Part shown: piece by piece, positions 7,671 to 16,695 of the stretch
How the letters are laid out: every line of letters starts with the position of its first letter
Position numbering within the stretch: the stretch's first letter is position 1
DNA from: Candidatus Saccharimonadota bacterium
GTDB taxonomy: Bacteria > Patescibacteriota > Saccharimonadia > Saccharimonadales > Saccharimonadaceae
Assembly: GCA_017619315.1 (NCBI GenBank)
Contig: JAFZSN010000002.1
Location: forward strand, 1 to 40,067
DNA length: 40,067 nt
Direction: 5' to 3'
The notes under the pieces: generated by a model
What the model saw: only the letters and a program-made list of their open reading frames with translations
Told to the model about the DNA's origin: nothing
The model's database searches: none
Translations under genes and position numbers: made by a program

Positions 7671-7900
7671 AAGACAACGCGTTGCCGCTAAAATATCAGG
7701 AAATTTTGGATCATCCGCATTACGAGCCGAAGCGGCATCCGAGAATGTCTCGCAAAATGCGGGCGGCGCAGTTTGCGCCATTTGCGGCACTGGCTGGACA
7801 CGCTGGCGCGGTGCGAAAAACGGCGAAGTTTGCGGAGCTGAGATCTAGGCGAGTGATCGAGAAGAATCCAGATGATGAGCCAAGTGAATATCTGGTATAA
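7667..7900 (+). CDS. YolD-like small protein next to the Y-family polymerase
   Basis: This 77-residue protein carries the block MSRKMRAAQFAPFAALAGH, which matches the conserved core of the small YolD-like proteins encoded beside UvrX/UmuC-type polymerases in Firmicutes. Its start overlaps the polymerase stop as ATGA, so the pair is probably translationally coupled. The molecular role is unknown; accessory subunit or regulator of translesion synthesis is an inference from context. Its TAA stop lies inside the -10 box of the next gene. Confidence 0.75.
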   Translation: MKDNALPLKYQEILDHPHYEPKRHPRMSRKMRAAQFAPFAALAGHAGAVRKTAKFAELRSRRVIEKNPDDEPSEYLV

Positions 7901-7901
7901 T
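7893..7901 (+). promoter_or_regulatory. Extended -10 promoter of the first GT8 gene (leaderless)
   Basis: TGG-TATAAT (hexamer 7896-7901) overlaps the stop codon of the YolD-like gene and lies six bases before the ATG at 7908. Confidence 0.7.
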
Positions 7902-7907
7902 ATACTC

Positions 7908-8729
7908 ATGAATATTTTATATTGTGGTGACCGGGGGATTCAGCGCGGGGTGCTAGTGTCTATTCTTTCAATCTTGAAGCACAATAAGGGGGTTCTGAAT
8001 TTTTATATTTTGACGATAAATTATGAGGACACGGTGGCGTTTACGGAGAAGGCGGCTAAGTTTCTGGACGAGTTGGTGAAAAAGACGAACGCGAAAAATT
8101 CGGTGAAGCTGATCGATGCGTCGGAAGTGTTTGTGCAGAACTTGCCGAAGAAAAACATGGGTTCGTATTTTACGCCGGCGTCGATGCTAAGGCTTTATAT
8201 TGATAAGGTGCCGGAGATTGCTGAGCTTGACCGAGTGCTGTACCTTGATTACGATGTGGTTTGCCGTGGTGATATCACGGAATTTTACGATACGGATATG
8301 ACGGGTGTGGAGGCCGCAGGAGTTCTCGATATTTATGGTAGGAGATTCTATCATTATCATGGACTATTTGTGCAGGATTATATGAATTCGGGTGTGATGC
8401 TGTTTAATATGCCGGAGTGCATTGAGACTGAGATGTTTGAGCGAGCGGCGGATTTATGTGCGAAACGATGGATGATGCTAGCTGATCAGGCAGCGCTCAA
8501 CAAGAGTATTTCGAAACGTAAATTGATGCCACGAAAGTTTAATGAGCAGGAGGAGCGGCCGCGAGGAGATACAGTGTTACATCATTTCTCGAATAATTTT
8601 AAGTTTTGGCCGTATTTTAGAGTGCAAAAAGTGAAGCCTTTTGAGATTGACAAGATTCATAATATTTTGAAAATCACGGAATACGATGATATTTTGGATG
8701 AATACAGTAAGCTGAAGGACCAATTGTGA
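7908..8729 (+). CDS. Family 8 glycosyltransferase (LgtC-like)
   Basis: This 273-residue cytoplasmic GT-A enzyme transfers a sugar from a nucleotide-sugar with retention. Motifs seen: N-terminal MNILYCGDRG, the metal/nucleotide-sugar DxD as DYD at 114-116, MNSGVMLFN, DQAALN, and the C-terminal HHFSNNFKFW that matches the HxxxxxKPW element. The start at 7908 is preferred over an in-frame ATG 36 bases upstream because the upstream one lies before the -10 box. It sits next to a second GT8 gene, so the two probably act on the same surface glycan. The acceptor cannot be told from sequence. Confidence 0.9.
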   Translation: MNILYCGDRGIQRGVLVSILSILKHNKGVLNFYILTINYEDTVAFTEKAAKFLDELVKKTNAKNSVKLIDASEVFVQNLPKKNMGSYFTPASMLRLYIDKVPEIAELDRVLYLDYDVVCRGDITEFYDTDMTGVEAAGVLDIYGRRFYHYHGLFVQDYMNSGVMLFNMPECIETEMFERAADLCAKRWMMLADQAALNKSISKRKLMPRKFNEQEERPRGDTVLHHFSNNFKFWPYFRVQKVKPFEIDKIHNILKITEYDDILDEYSKLKDQL

Positions 8730-8746
8730 CAGTGGGCCAGTATTTA

Positions 8747-8755
8747 TGGTAAAAT
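8747..8755 (+). promoter_or_regulatory. Promoter of the second GT8 gene
   Basis: Extended -10 TGG-TAAAAT (hexamer 8750-8755). It lies 34 bases before the ATG, with AAGGAT at 8771 as a distant ribosome site. An alternative -10 TATACT at 8763 lies within the palindrome. Confidence 0.5.
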
Positions 8756-8756
8756 G

Positions 8757-8772
8757 TTAAAGTATACTTTAA
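8757..8772 (+). promoter_or_regulatory. Perfect 16-bp palindrome at the transcription start
   Basis: TTAAAGTATACTTTAA is a perfect inverted repeat immediately after the -10 box, positioned over the expected +1. This is where a repressor operator would sit. The right half TATACTTTAA recurs at 30972-30981 in another promoter, so part of it may be a -10 element. Confidence 0.45.
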
Positions 8773-8789
8773 GGATAATTTAAGAAAAA

Positions 8790-9761
8790 ATGAGTATTTT
8801 TAATACAGGAATAAATCCAATCAATAAATTTAAGGCGGTGCCGATTTTTCTGACAATCAATAGTGCATATGCGCCTTATGCGGCAGCTTCGATCCATTCG
8901 CTAATGCAGCATACTGACCCGAAAAGATACTATCGAGTGATAATTTTACATGATGGGCTGAATTTGGTAAATAGGATTCGGCTGAGGAGTTTGGTGACGA
9001 AGAACTGCGCGATTCAGTTTAAGAAGATGACTAGGAGTTTGTATCTTAAGGCAATTATTGCGTATTGTACGAGAAGAAAAAAAGGAGCAGGTGATTATTT
9101 TGCATCGGCGGTTTATTACTATCGGGCTTTTATTCCTTTGCTTTTTCCTTTGTATAAAAAAGCAGTGTACATAGATAGCGATACGATACTTCTCGGCGAT
9201 ATCGGCGAGTTGTATGATACGGATCTTGGCGACAATGCGGTTGCGGCGATGGTCGATCCTAAGGTGACTAATGTCCCAGAGTTTAGAGATTACGTCGATA
9301 AGGCGCTTAGAGTGCCGCACACAGAGTACGTAAACTCTGGCGTGCAGGTGATGGATCTCAAAAAGATGCGTAAGCTGAAATATTTGTCGACCATGATCGA
9401 GTTGATTAAGAAATACGATGCGGATTTAGTGGCGCCAGATCAGGATTATTTGAATGTGATTTTGAAGGGCAAAATTGCGTTCATTGATCCGAAGTGGAAT
9501 GCTGAACCATCAAAAAATTTGCCCAAAGATACGAAATTGGTGCATTTTAATATCTTTAATAAGCCATGGCATTACAAAAATGTGCCATGTGAAGAACTGT
9601 TTTGGGAAGCAGCTAAGGGTACAGGGTTCCTTGGAGATTTGAAGAGGCAGCAAGCGGCTTTTGATGAAGAGAAACAGAAGGTTGATCAAGACAAGATTGC
9701 ATCCTTGATTAAGAAATCTGGGCGACTTGCGAATGTGAAAGAGCCGTTGATTAAGTTGTAG
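8790..9761 (+). CDS. Family 8 glycosyltransferase
   Basis: This 323-residue protein shares the GT8 fold with its upstream neighbour but is divergent from it. It has FLTINSAYAPYAAASIHSL at the N terminus, DSD at 129-131, VNSGVQVMDLKKM, PDQDYLN and HFNIFNKPWHY, which supplies the HxxxxxKPW-type motif. A charged C-terminal tail of about 50 residues follows. The expected activity is sugar transfer from a UDP-sugar during cell-surface polysaccharide or lipid-linked glycan assembly. It has its own promoter with a palindrome at +1 and ends at a strong terminator. Confidence 0.9.
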   Translation: MSIFNTGINPINKFKAVPIFLTINSAYAPYAAASIHSLMQHTDPKRYYRVIILHDGLNLVNRIRLRSLVTKNCAIQFKKMTRSLYLKAIIAYCTRRKKGAGDYFASAVYYYRAFIPLLFPLYKKAVYIDSDTILLGDIGELYDTDLGDNAVAAMVDPKVTNVPEFRDYVDKALRVPHTEYVNSGVQVMDLKKMRKLKYLSTMIELIKKYDADLVAPDQDYLNVILKGKIAFIDPKWNAEPSKNLPKDTKLVHFNIFNKPWHYKNVPCEELFWEAAKGTGFLGDLKRQQAAFDEEKQKVDQDKIASLIKKSGRLANVKEPLIKL

Positions 9762-9773
9762 AAATGTTTGAAT

Positions 9774-9803
9774 AAAAAATCCCCTTTTTATAGGGGCATT
9801 TTT
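9774..9803. terminator. Bidirectional terminator between GT8 and tRNA-Cys
   Basis: CCCCT (9781-9785) pairs with AGGGG (9792-9796). T-rich tails follow on the plus strand (ATTTTT) and on the minus strand (ATTTTTT). It can end both the GT8 transcript and the convergent tRNA-Cys transcript. Confidence 0.8.
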
Positions 9804-9810
9804 CAAATTA

Positions 9811-9884
9811 TGGAGGTGCCTACCGGAATTGAACCGGTGTACGCGGTTTTGCAGACCGCTGCGTAACCACTCCGCCAAAGCACC
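9811..9884 (-). tRNA. tRNA-Cys (anticodon GCA)
   Basis: Acceptor GGTGCTT pairs with AGGCACC (one G-T), the discriminator is U73 as expected for tRNA-Cys, and CCA is encoded. The anticodon stem GCGGT/ACCGC holds loop CTGCAAA; the anticodon is at 9852-9850. The T arm ACCGG-TTCAATT-CCGGT is normal. TGA-TATAAT upstream overlaps the stop codon of the transporter gene. Confidence 0.95.
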
Positions 9885-9894
9885 GTGTGTAATT

Positions 9895-9903
9895 ATTATA
9901 TCA
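9895..9903 (-). promoter_or_regulatory. Promoter of tRNA-Cys
   Basis: Minus-strand TGA-TATAAT (hexamer 9900-9895), ten bases before the tRNA. The TGA also serves as the stop codon of the upstream EamA gene. Confidence 0.7.
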
Positions 9904-10842
9904 CATATTTGGGAGTTGTAATAAGACGATGCCGACTACCACTAATACCGTGGCGACTAGATGGACGAGAATGGTTTTCTTTTGGAGTTTTTCGCGTCCG
10001 AACTGTGGCCATATTAATGTAAGAACTATACCCATAAAAAAGATGATGATTGGTTCGACGGAATCTGATGCGGCGGAAGCGATTGCAACCGTGGGCGCGA
10101 GAACGAGGCCGGCGCGATAGGTTATGTTTTTGATGACGTTTATGATGAAGTTGATGGAGATTGGCGCAAATAGTTTTAACTTGTTTTTCTTTGCAACATC
10201 TACGAATCTCTTTCGCCATTTGGGTCTCAGTATGACGATGATAACATTTGAGATGCAGCTTCCTAAATAAAAGAAGCCTGTTTCACTGAAAAAGTTTAGA
10301 TGATTCGAATCGAGATCATTAGTTTTGACGAAAATTAGGTTACCGATTACTGCAAATAGAACGTATAGGAAGGCGTAAAAAACGGCGCGAAGTTTGACTT
10401 TGCGACTACGTTTCCTAGCGTTGACGACAACGACTAGTGGGGCGAGTAATATGATCGGTATTGCGATTAGATGATAGACAGAGAATGATTCGTTTAAGAA
10501 TATCCAGCCCAGTACTAGATATAATATTGGCGCTAATTGGACAAAAATACCAATATTGGTGGTCTCTTCGATTTCTAATGCTCTAAAATATGGAATGCCA
10601 CCGATTGTATAGATTGCACCAGCGAGGATGATTAGGAAGAAAATATATGATTCTGTGCCGCCGAAATTGAATCCTGTAACCGCTATTAAAATGATGGCCG
10701 TGATTAACTCGGCGAAGACGGTGAAGCATTTTTGGGAAGCAGCAAGCCTGCCTTTAAAAAATGTATCCGAGATAAAATTATCTACAAAAATTCTGGTGGA
10801 GTCTAAAAAAGACGAGAGCAAAACCAATAAAAGCCACATCAT
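9901..10842 (-). CDS. DMT-superfamily (EamA-like) membrane transporter
   Basis: This 313-residue protein is almost entirely hydrophobic, with about ten membrane helices in two repeats of five, the EamA layout. Recognisable elements are YFRALEIEETTNIGIFVQLAPILYL split across helices 3-4, and the matching second-repeat block near LAPTVAIASAASDSVEPIIIFFMG. The family exports or imports small metabolites; the substrate cannot be read from sequence. Its ATG overlaps the stop of the upstream cation antiporter (ATGA), so the two are co-transcribed and translationally coupled. Confidence 0.85.
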   Translation of the reverse strand: MMWLLLVLLSSFLDSTRIFVDNFISDTFFKGRLAASQKCFTVFAELITAIILIAVTGFNFGGTESYIFFLIILAGAIYTIGGIPYFRALEIEETTNIGIFVQLAPILYLVLGWIFLNESFSVYHLIAIPIILLAPLVVVVNARKRSRKVKLRAVFYAFLYVLFAVIGNLIFVKTNDLDSNHLNFFSETGFFYLGSCISNVIIVILRPKWRKRFVDVAKKNKLKLFAPISINFIINVIKNITYRAGLVLAPTVAIASAASDSVEPIIIFFMGIVLTLIWPQFGREKLQKKTILVHLVATVLVVVGIVLLQLPNM

Positions 10843-11813
10843 GCAGCTAGCGCTCCGTAAACGATGTAACCGTAATAAATTGTGAAGATGACGAGCATAA
10901 GGATACCTTCGGCGCGGGTGATCATATGATCTTTACGGGCGAGGATACATAGAAGGAAGGCCGAGAATACGAGCATGATGAGATCTAGCATTTCGAAGTT
11001 GCTTGGCGAAATACCTCCGGTAATGGCGATGGGTAAAGCCAAGACGATACAGATGTTGAAGATATTGCTGCCGACGATGTTGCCGACCAGGAGATCGGAT
11101 TCGCCTTTTCTGGCGGCGGTGATGGTGGTAACGAGTTCGGGGAGAGATGTACCGAGCGCAACTATCGTGAGTGAGATGATGCGTTCGGAAATACCAACTG
11201 CGCCAGCGATAAACGAAGCGGAATTTACGACAAGTTGACTACCGCCGACTATACCGGCGAGACCAAGAATGATAAAAATGATAGATTTACCGAGTTTATA
11301 TTTGGGTTTTTCGACTACGTTTAGGTCTTTTTTGTTTTTTCGAGCCATGGAGATGAGGTAGTAAAGAAAAATACCAAAGAAGAGAAGACAGATGATGGCG
11401 TCGGCGCGAGAGAACGTATTGGTGACGGCTTCAGTTAGGTTGGTGTCTAGCAATAACACGATTAAAGCGGAGGAAATAAGTAGTAGTAGCGGGAGCTCTT
11501 TTGAAACGGTGTCTTTTTTGATTTTGATGGGCAGGATGACGGCGGCGATGCCGATGAGGAGTAGTACGTTTATGATATTACTACCGATGACGTTGCCAAC
11601 AAGGATGTCGGTGCTGCCATTAATGAGGGATGAAAAGGAAACGGCAAGCTCTGGGGCGCCGGTACCGAAAGCCACGATGGTGAGGCCAACTAAGAGTTTA
11701 CTGACTTTAAGATGTGATGCGACAGAAGAAGCGCCATCAACAAGCCAGTCTGCACCCTTAATCAAGAGAGCAAATCCGACTATTAGTAATAATATCTGGA
11801 GCGCTATTTCCAT
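10839..11813 (-). CDS. Ca2+/cation antiporter (CaCA family, YrbG-like)
   Basis: This inner-membrane exchanger of about 324 residues has two inverted alpha-repeats. Repeat 1 has FGTGAPELAVSF and GNVIGSNIINV; repeat 2 has LGTSLPELVTT and GNIVGSNIFNI, with the ion-coordinating PE pairs present in both. It should swap Ca2+ or a similar cation against Na+ or H+. The start MEIALQ at 11813 is preferred over an ATG 36 bases upstream because the -10 box (11829-11824) lies between them. It is first in a two-gene unit with the EamA transporter. Confidence 0.92.
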   Translation of the reverse strand: MEIALQILLLIVGFALLIKGADWLVDGASSVASHLKVSKLLVGLTIVAFGTGAPELAVSFSSLINGSTDILVGNVIGSNIINVLLLIGIAAVILPIKIKKDTVSKELPLLLLISSALIVLLLDTNLTEAVTNTFSRADAIICLLFFGIFLYYLISMARKNKKDLNVVEKPKYKLGKSIIFIILGLAGIVGGSQLVVNSASFIAGAVGISERIISLTIVALGTSLPELVTTITAARKGESDLLVGNIVGSNIFNICIVLALPIAITGGISPSNFEMLDLIMLVFSAFLLCILARKDHMITRAEGILMLVIFTIYYGYIVYGALAA

Positions 11814-11823
11814 TACGCTTACG

Positions 11824-11832
11824 ATTATACCA
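11824..11832 (-). promoter_or_regulatory. Promoter of the antiporter operon
   Basis: Minus-strand TGG-TATAAT (hexamer 11829-11824), ten bases before the ATG, predicting a leader of about three bases. Confidence 0.65.
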
Positions 11833-11835
11833 CAT

Positions 11836-11911
11836 CGAGAGTTGGCCAACTAAAAAAGCTCCTACTGGAGCAAATTGGTGTGGTTGCTAAGCGAAGAGAC
11901 TCTAACTCTCG
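11836..11911 (-). repeat. Duplicated 3' end of tRNA-Gly plus terminator (outer copy)
   Basis: This copy repeats 11922-11995 with few differences. On the minus strand it contains the tRNA-Gly T arm (loop TTAGAGT), an altered acceptor strand ending AGCAACCA, CACACCAATTT and the same terminator hairpin. It lacks the 5' half of the tRNA, so it is a non-functional tRNA fragment. The period is 86 bases. Confidence 0.85.
11852..11871 (-). terminator. Second copy of the tRNA-Gly terminator
   Basis: GCTCC-AGTA-GGAGC followed by six T on the minus strand, identical to the hairpin at 11938-11957. Confidence 0.7.
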
Positions 11912-11921
11912 CTTTGAAAAA

Positions 11922-11995
11922 CGAGAGTTAGCCAACTAAAAAAGCTCCTACTGGAGCAAATTGGTGTGGTGCGAGCGAAGAGACTCTAACTCTCG
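11922..11995 (-). repeat. Inner copy of the tRNA-Gly 3' end and terminator
   Basis: This is the intact partner of the 11836-11911 repeat. It covers the T arm, acceptor 3' strand and CCA of the functional tRNA-Gly plus its terminator. The copies are in direct orientation. Confidence 0.85.
11938..11957 (-). terminator. tRNA-Gly terminator
   Basis: Minus-strand GCTCC (11957-11953), loop AGTA, GGAGC (11948-11944), then six T (11943-11938). Confidence 0.85.
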
Positions 11996-12043
11996 ACCTC
12001 TTCCTTGGCAAGGAAGCGCTCTAAACAACTGAGCTACGCTCGC
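11967..12043 (-). tRNA. tRNA-Gly (anticodon GCC) with a U19-A56 tertiary pair
   Basis: Acceptor GCGAGCG/CGCTCGC, discriminator A and encoded CCA. D stem GCTC/GAGC; anticodon stem CTTCC/GGAAG with loop TTGCCAA; anticodon at 12009-12007. The T arm is GAGAG-TTAGAGT-CTCTT: position 56 is A rather than the near-universal C, and the 49-65 pair is G-U. The D loop AGTTGTTTA has T at position 19 rather than G. G19-C56 is therefore replaced by U19-A56, a matched change that keeps pairing. Other tRNAs in the window have normal C56. Confidence 0.93.
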
Positions 12044-12059
12044 ATATTTACGTGTTCTT

Positions 12060-12068
12060 ATTATATCA
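12060..12068 (-). promoter_or_regulatory. Promoter of tRNA-Gly
   Basis: Minus-strand TGA-TATAAT (hexamer 12065-12060), 16 bases before the tRNA, divergent from the lemA promoter. Confidence 0.7.
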
Positions 12069-12095
12069 TACTTTTTCCGGAAATGCGATAAAAAG

Positions 12096-12104
12096 TGATA
12101 TAAT
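12096..12104 (+). promoter_or_regulatory. Promoter of lemA-htpX
   Basis: TGA-TATAAT (hexamer 12099-12104), 26 bases before the ATG. The short leader contains AAAGGAG as a good Shine-Dalgarno site. Confidence 0.75.
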
Positions 12105-12130
12105 GGTTATATAAAATAAAGGAGAACAAA

Positions 12131-12709
12131 ATGCCTACATGGGGAATAATACTAATTGTAATCGTAGTTGTTATACTAATAATCATTGGAGCATTTGCTG
12201 GTATCTACAATAGCTTGGTTAGATTGGATGAGCGCGTGAATGAAGCGTGGTCTGATATTACTGTACAGCTTAAGTATCGTGCTGATTTGATTCCAAATGT
12301 TGTTGAGACTGTAAAAGGTTACGCAAAGCACGAAAAAGAAACTTTCCAAATGGTAACAGAAGCTCGCTCTGCTTCGATGGGAGTAAAGACGGTAAAGCAA
12401 GCTGCTGAGGCAGAAAAAGAAATGCAATCAGCTCTCGGAAGACTATTTGCTATTGCTGAGGCATACCCAGAACTTAAGGCAAATGAGAACTTCGTTAAAT
12501 TGCAAGATCAACTTCAAGATGTTGAAGATAAGATTCAGGCTGCACGCAGATTCTATAATGCCGGTGCAAAGGAACTTAATACTAAGATTAAGACTTTCCC
12601 GACCAATATCATCAACAATATAATCGGTCACTTCAAGAAGCGCGAATACTTTGAAGTTTCGGAAAGCGAGAAGGCTAAGATTCAGGAAGCTCCTGAAGTC
12701 AAATTTTAA
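12131..12709 (+). CDS. lemA: LemA family protein
   Basis: This 192-residue protein has one N-terminal membrane helix (about 4-26), then the LemA helical-bundle domain: YNSLVRLDERVNEAWSDI, LKYRADLIPNVVETVKGY, and a C-terminal RRFYNAGAKELNTKI that is the most conserved LemA block. Topology predicts a short outside N terminus and an anchored helical domain. LemA is widely found beside the membrane protease HtpX, as here (six-base gap), and the pair is thought to work in envelope quality control. A strong ribosome site supports the start. Confidence 0.93.
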   Translation: MPTWGIILIVIVVVILIIIGAFAGIYNSLVRLDERVNEAWSDITVQLKYRADLIPNVVETVKGYAKHEKETFQMVTEARSASMGVKTVKQAAEAEKEMQSALGRLFAIAEAYPELKANENFVKLQDQLQDVEDKIQAARRFYNAGAKELNTKIKTFPTNIINNIIGHFKKREYFEVSESEKAKIQEAPEVKF

Positions 12710-12715
12710 TACAAG

Positions 12716-13594
12716 ATGTATAAACAAATTGCAGAAAACAAGCGAAAAACCGTAGTAATCATCATTGGGTTTGTTGTCCTGATTGGTGCAATTGCTGGGT
12801 TGTTCGCTTGGTTTTATCATGACCCGCTTATTGCGGTTTGGGTGATAATTGCTGCAATCGCTTATGCGGCTTTGCAATACTATTTCTCCAGCTCAATTGC
12901 AATGGCGATGACTGGGGCAAAGGAAATTACGAAAAAGGATAACCCGAGACTATATAATACGGTTGAGAATTTATCTATTACGACTGGGCTTCCGATGCCG
13001 AAGGTTTATATTATCGACGATCCGGCGCCAAATGCTTTTGCGACTGGTAGGGACCCGAAGCACGCTTCGGTAGCTGCGACGACTGGGCTGATTGATATTA
13101 TGGACAATAAAGAATTGACTGCTGTGATGGCGCATGAAATGTCGCACGTAAAAAACTACGACATCCGAGTTTCGATGATTGTGTTTGGGTTGGTGTGCGT
13201 TATTGGTTTGATTTCTGATATCGGGTTTAGGATGATGTTCTATGGCAGTCGCCGACGTGATAACGAGGGTAGCCCGGTAGGTTATGTGTTAATACTTATT
13301 GCAGTAATTCTGTCTCCACTAGTAGCGGCAATTGCGCAAATGGCGGTGAGCCGGCAACGCGAATATTTGGCAGATGCGTCCGCAGTAAACATTACGAGGT
13401 ATCCAGAAGGGATGATCGAAGCTTTGAAAAAGTTGCAATCACACAGTCGACCAATGAAATGTCAAAACATTGCAGCTGAAGCAATGTGGATAAATAGTCC
13501 CTTAAAGAAAGGTTTACTTAACAACTTACTTTCGTCGCATCCGCCAATTGAGAAGAGAATCGAAAGACTAGAACATGGCAAAAACACATTCTAA
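12716..13594 (+). CDS. htpX: HtpX-family membrane zinc metalloprotease
   Basis: This 292-residue M48 protease has two N-terminal membrane helices (about 13-32 and 38-57), then the catalytic domain with the zinc motif HEMSH at 140-144 and the third ligand in REYLADASAV. Two more membrane helices lie between them (about 155-175 and 190-212). It should degrade misfolded or damaged membrane proteins. The length matches the family. It is co-transcribed with lemA and overlaps the next gene by 20 bases, suggesting a three-gene envelope operon. Confidence 0.95.
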   Translation: MYKQIAENKRKTVVIIIGFVVLIGAIAGLFAWFYHDPLIAVWVIIAAIAYAALQYYFSSSIAMAMTGAKEITKKDNPRLYNTVENLSITTGLPMPKVYIIDDPAPNAFATGRDPKHASVAATTGLIDIMDNKELTAVMAHEMSHVKNYDIRVSMIVFGLVCVIGLISDIGFRMMFYGSRRRDNEGSPVGYVLILIAVILSPLVAAIAQMAVSRQREYLADASAVNITRYPEGMIEALKKLQSHSRPMKCQNIAAEAMWINSPLKKGLLNNLLSSHPPIEKRIERLEHGKNTF

Positions 13595-14657
13595 AGAGAA
13601 AAACGCTAAGGTTGCCACTAAGGCGAGTACTAAAGCTGGCGCAAAGAAAAAAGCGGAGAAAAAAGAGAAGGTTAAATTTTCACGCCTCAAAAAACTTTTT
13701 AGCAGAAAAAGCACTAGTCCACACAAGACACTCAGGCGATCATATCGCGAGGACTATCGGCGCGAGACGAAGATGCCGGGTATGATGCACCATATTATGG
13801 CGAGCTTCAAAATGATATTTAAAAATTGGAAATTGTTTTTGCCACTTTTAATTATTGCGGTGCTTATTAATGTAGTGTTTGTAGGAATAATGAGCGAAAG
13901 TAATTACGCTCAGTTCCAAGATATTTTGGATGAAACTAGCGCCAGCGTGACGGGCGGCGATATTGGGAATGTGGCCAAAGCTGGTCTTCTTCTCATTTCG
14001 ACCATTACGACCGGTGGGTTGTCGGGGGATTCTAGTGAAGCGGCGATGGTATTTGGCGTGATTGTCTTCTTGATTATTTGGCTTACAACGATTTTCCTAC
14101 TTAGACACTTGATGGCCGGTCACAAAGTGAAACTTCGTGACGGGCTTTATAATGGCATGTCGCCACTTTTGTCGTCATTTGTGGTTTTTGTGGTCATCGT
14201 GCTTCAGTGTATACCTATTTTTCTACTGGTGATTGCTTATTCGGCAGCAGTGCAAACTGAGTTTTTGTCGACACCATTTTATGCTTTGGTGTTCTTTATC
14301 TTTGCGGCTCTTATGATTCTATTGTCGGGTTATCTGATTTCGTCTTCTCTCATGGCATTTGTGGCCGTGAGTGCGCCGGGCATGTATCCTTTTAGGGCGA
14401 TTTCGGTGGCTTCGGATCTTATGATGGGGCGAAGAGTGCGTTTTGTGTTGAGAATAATTGCACTTGCGTTAGCGCTAGTGATTGTGTGGGTGATTGTAAT
14501 GTTGCCTTTGATTCTGTTTGATATGTGGATGAAGCAGTTTGAGTGGACGGTGGGGATTCCGTTTGTGCCAATCTGTCTTACTACTATGACCTGTTTTACG
14601 GGTATATATGTTACTACGTATTTCTATTTGTACTATCGTTGGCTGCTAGATAATTAG
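13575..14657 (+). CDS. Membrane protein with a Lys/Ala-rich N-terminal tail
   Basis: This 360-residue protein begins with about 75 charged, Lys/Ala-rich residues (KVATKASTKAGAKKKAEKK) that should be cytosolic. About six membrane helices follow, near residues 88-108, 155-176, 197-223, 235-263, 295-322 and 332-357. I do not recognise the family. The arrangement recalls uncharacterised YciC/GlpQ-type membrane domains, but that is a weak resemblance. The start lies inside the end of htpX without a clear ribosome site, so coupling is likely. A start further in cannot be excluded. Confidence 0.8.
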   Translation: MAKTHSKEKNAKVATKASTKAGAKKKAEKKEKVKFSRLKKLFSRKSTSPHKTLRRSYREDYRRETKMPGMMHHIMASFKMIFKNWKLFLPLLIIAVLINVVFVGIMSESNYAQFQDILDETSASVTGGDIGNVAKAGLLLISTITTGGLSGDSSEAAMVFGVIVFLIIWLTTIFLLRHLMAGHKVKLRDGLYNGMSPLLSSFVVFVVIVLQCIPIFLLVIAYSAAVQTEFLSTPFYALVFFIFAALMILLSGYLISSSLMAFVAVSAPGMYPFRAISVASDLMMGRRVRFVLRIIALALALVIVWVIVMLPLILFDMWMKQFEWTVGIPFVPICLTTMTCFTGIYVTTYFYLYYRWLLDN

Positions 14658-14678
14658 ATAAGCATTCTTTTTGTTTTG

Positions 14679-16694
<2,016 letters not shown>

Positions 16695-16695
16695 A

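Noticed and set aside
10839..11849. Upstream start for the cation antiporter at 11849
   Set aside because: The extra twelve residues would be encoded across the -10 box, and the ATG at 11813 is correctly spaced from it.
11836..11995. Two-copy direct repeat considered as a minimal CRISPR array
   Set aside because: The repeats are a tRNA 3' end plus terminator, there are only two copies, and no cas gene is nearby.
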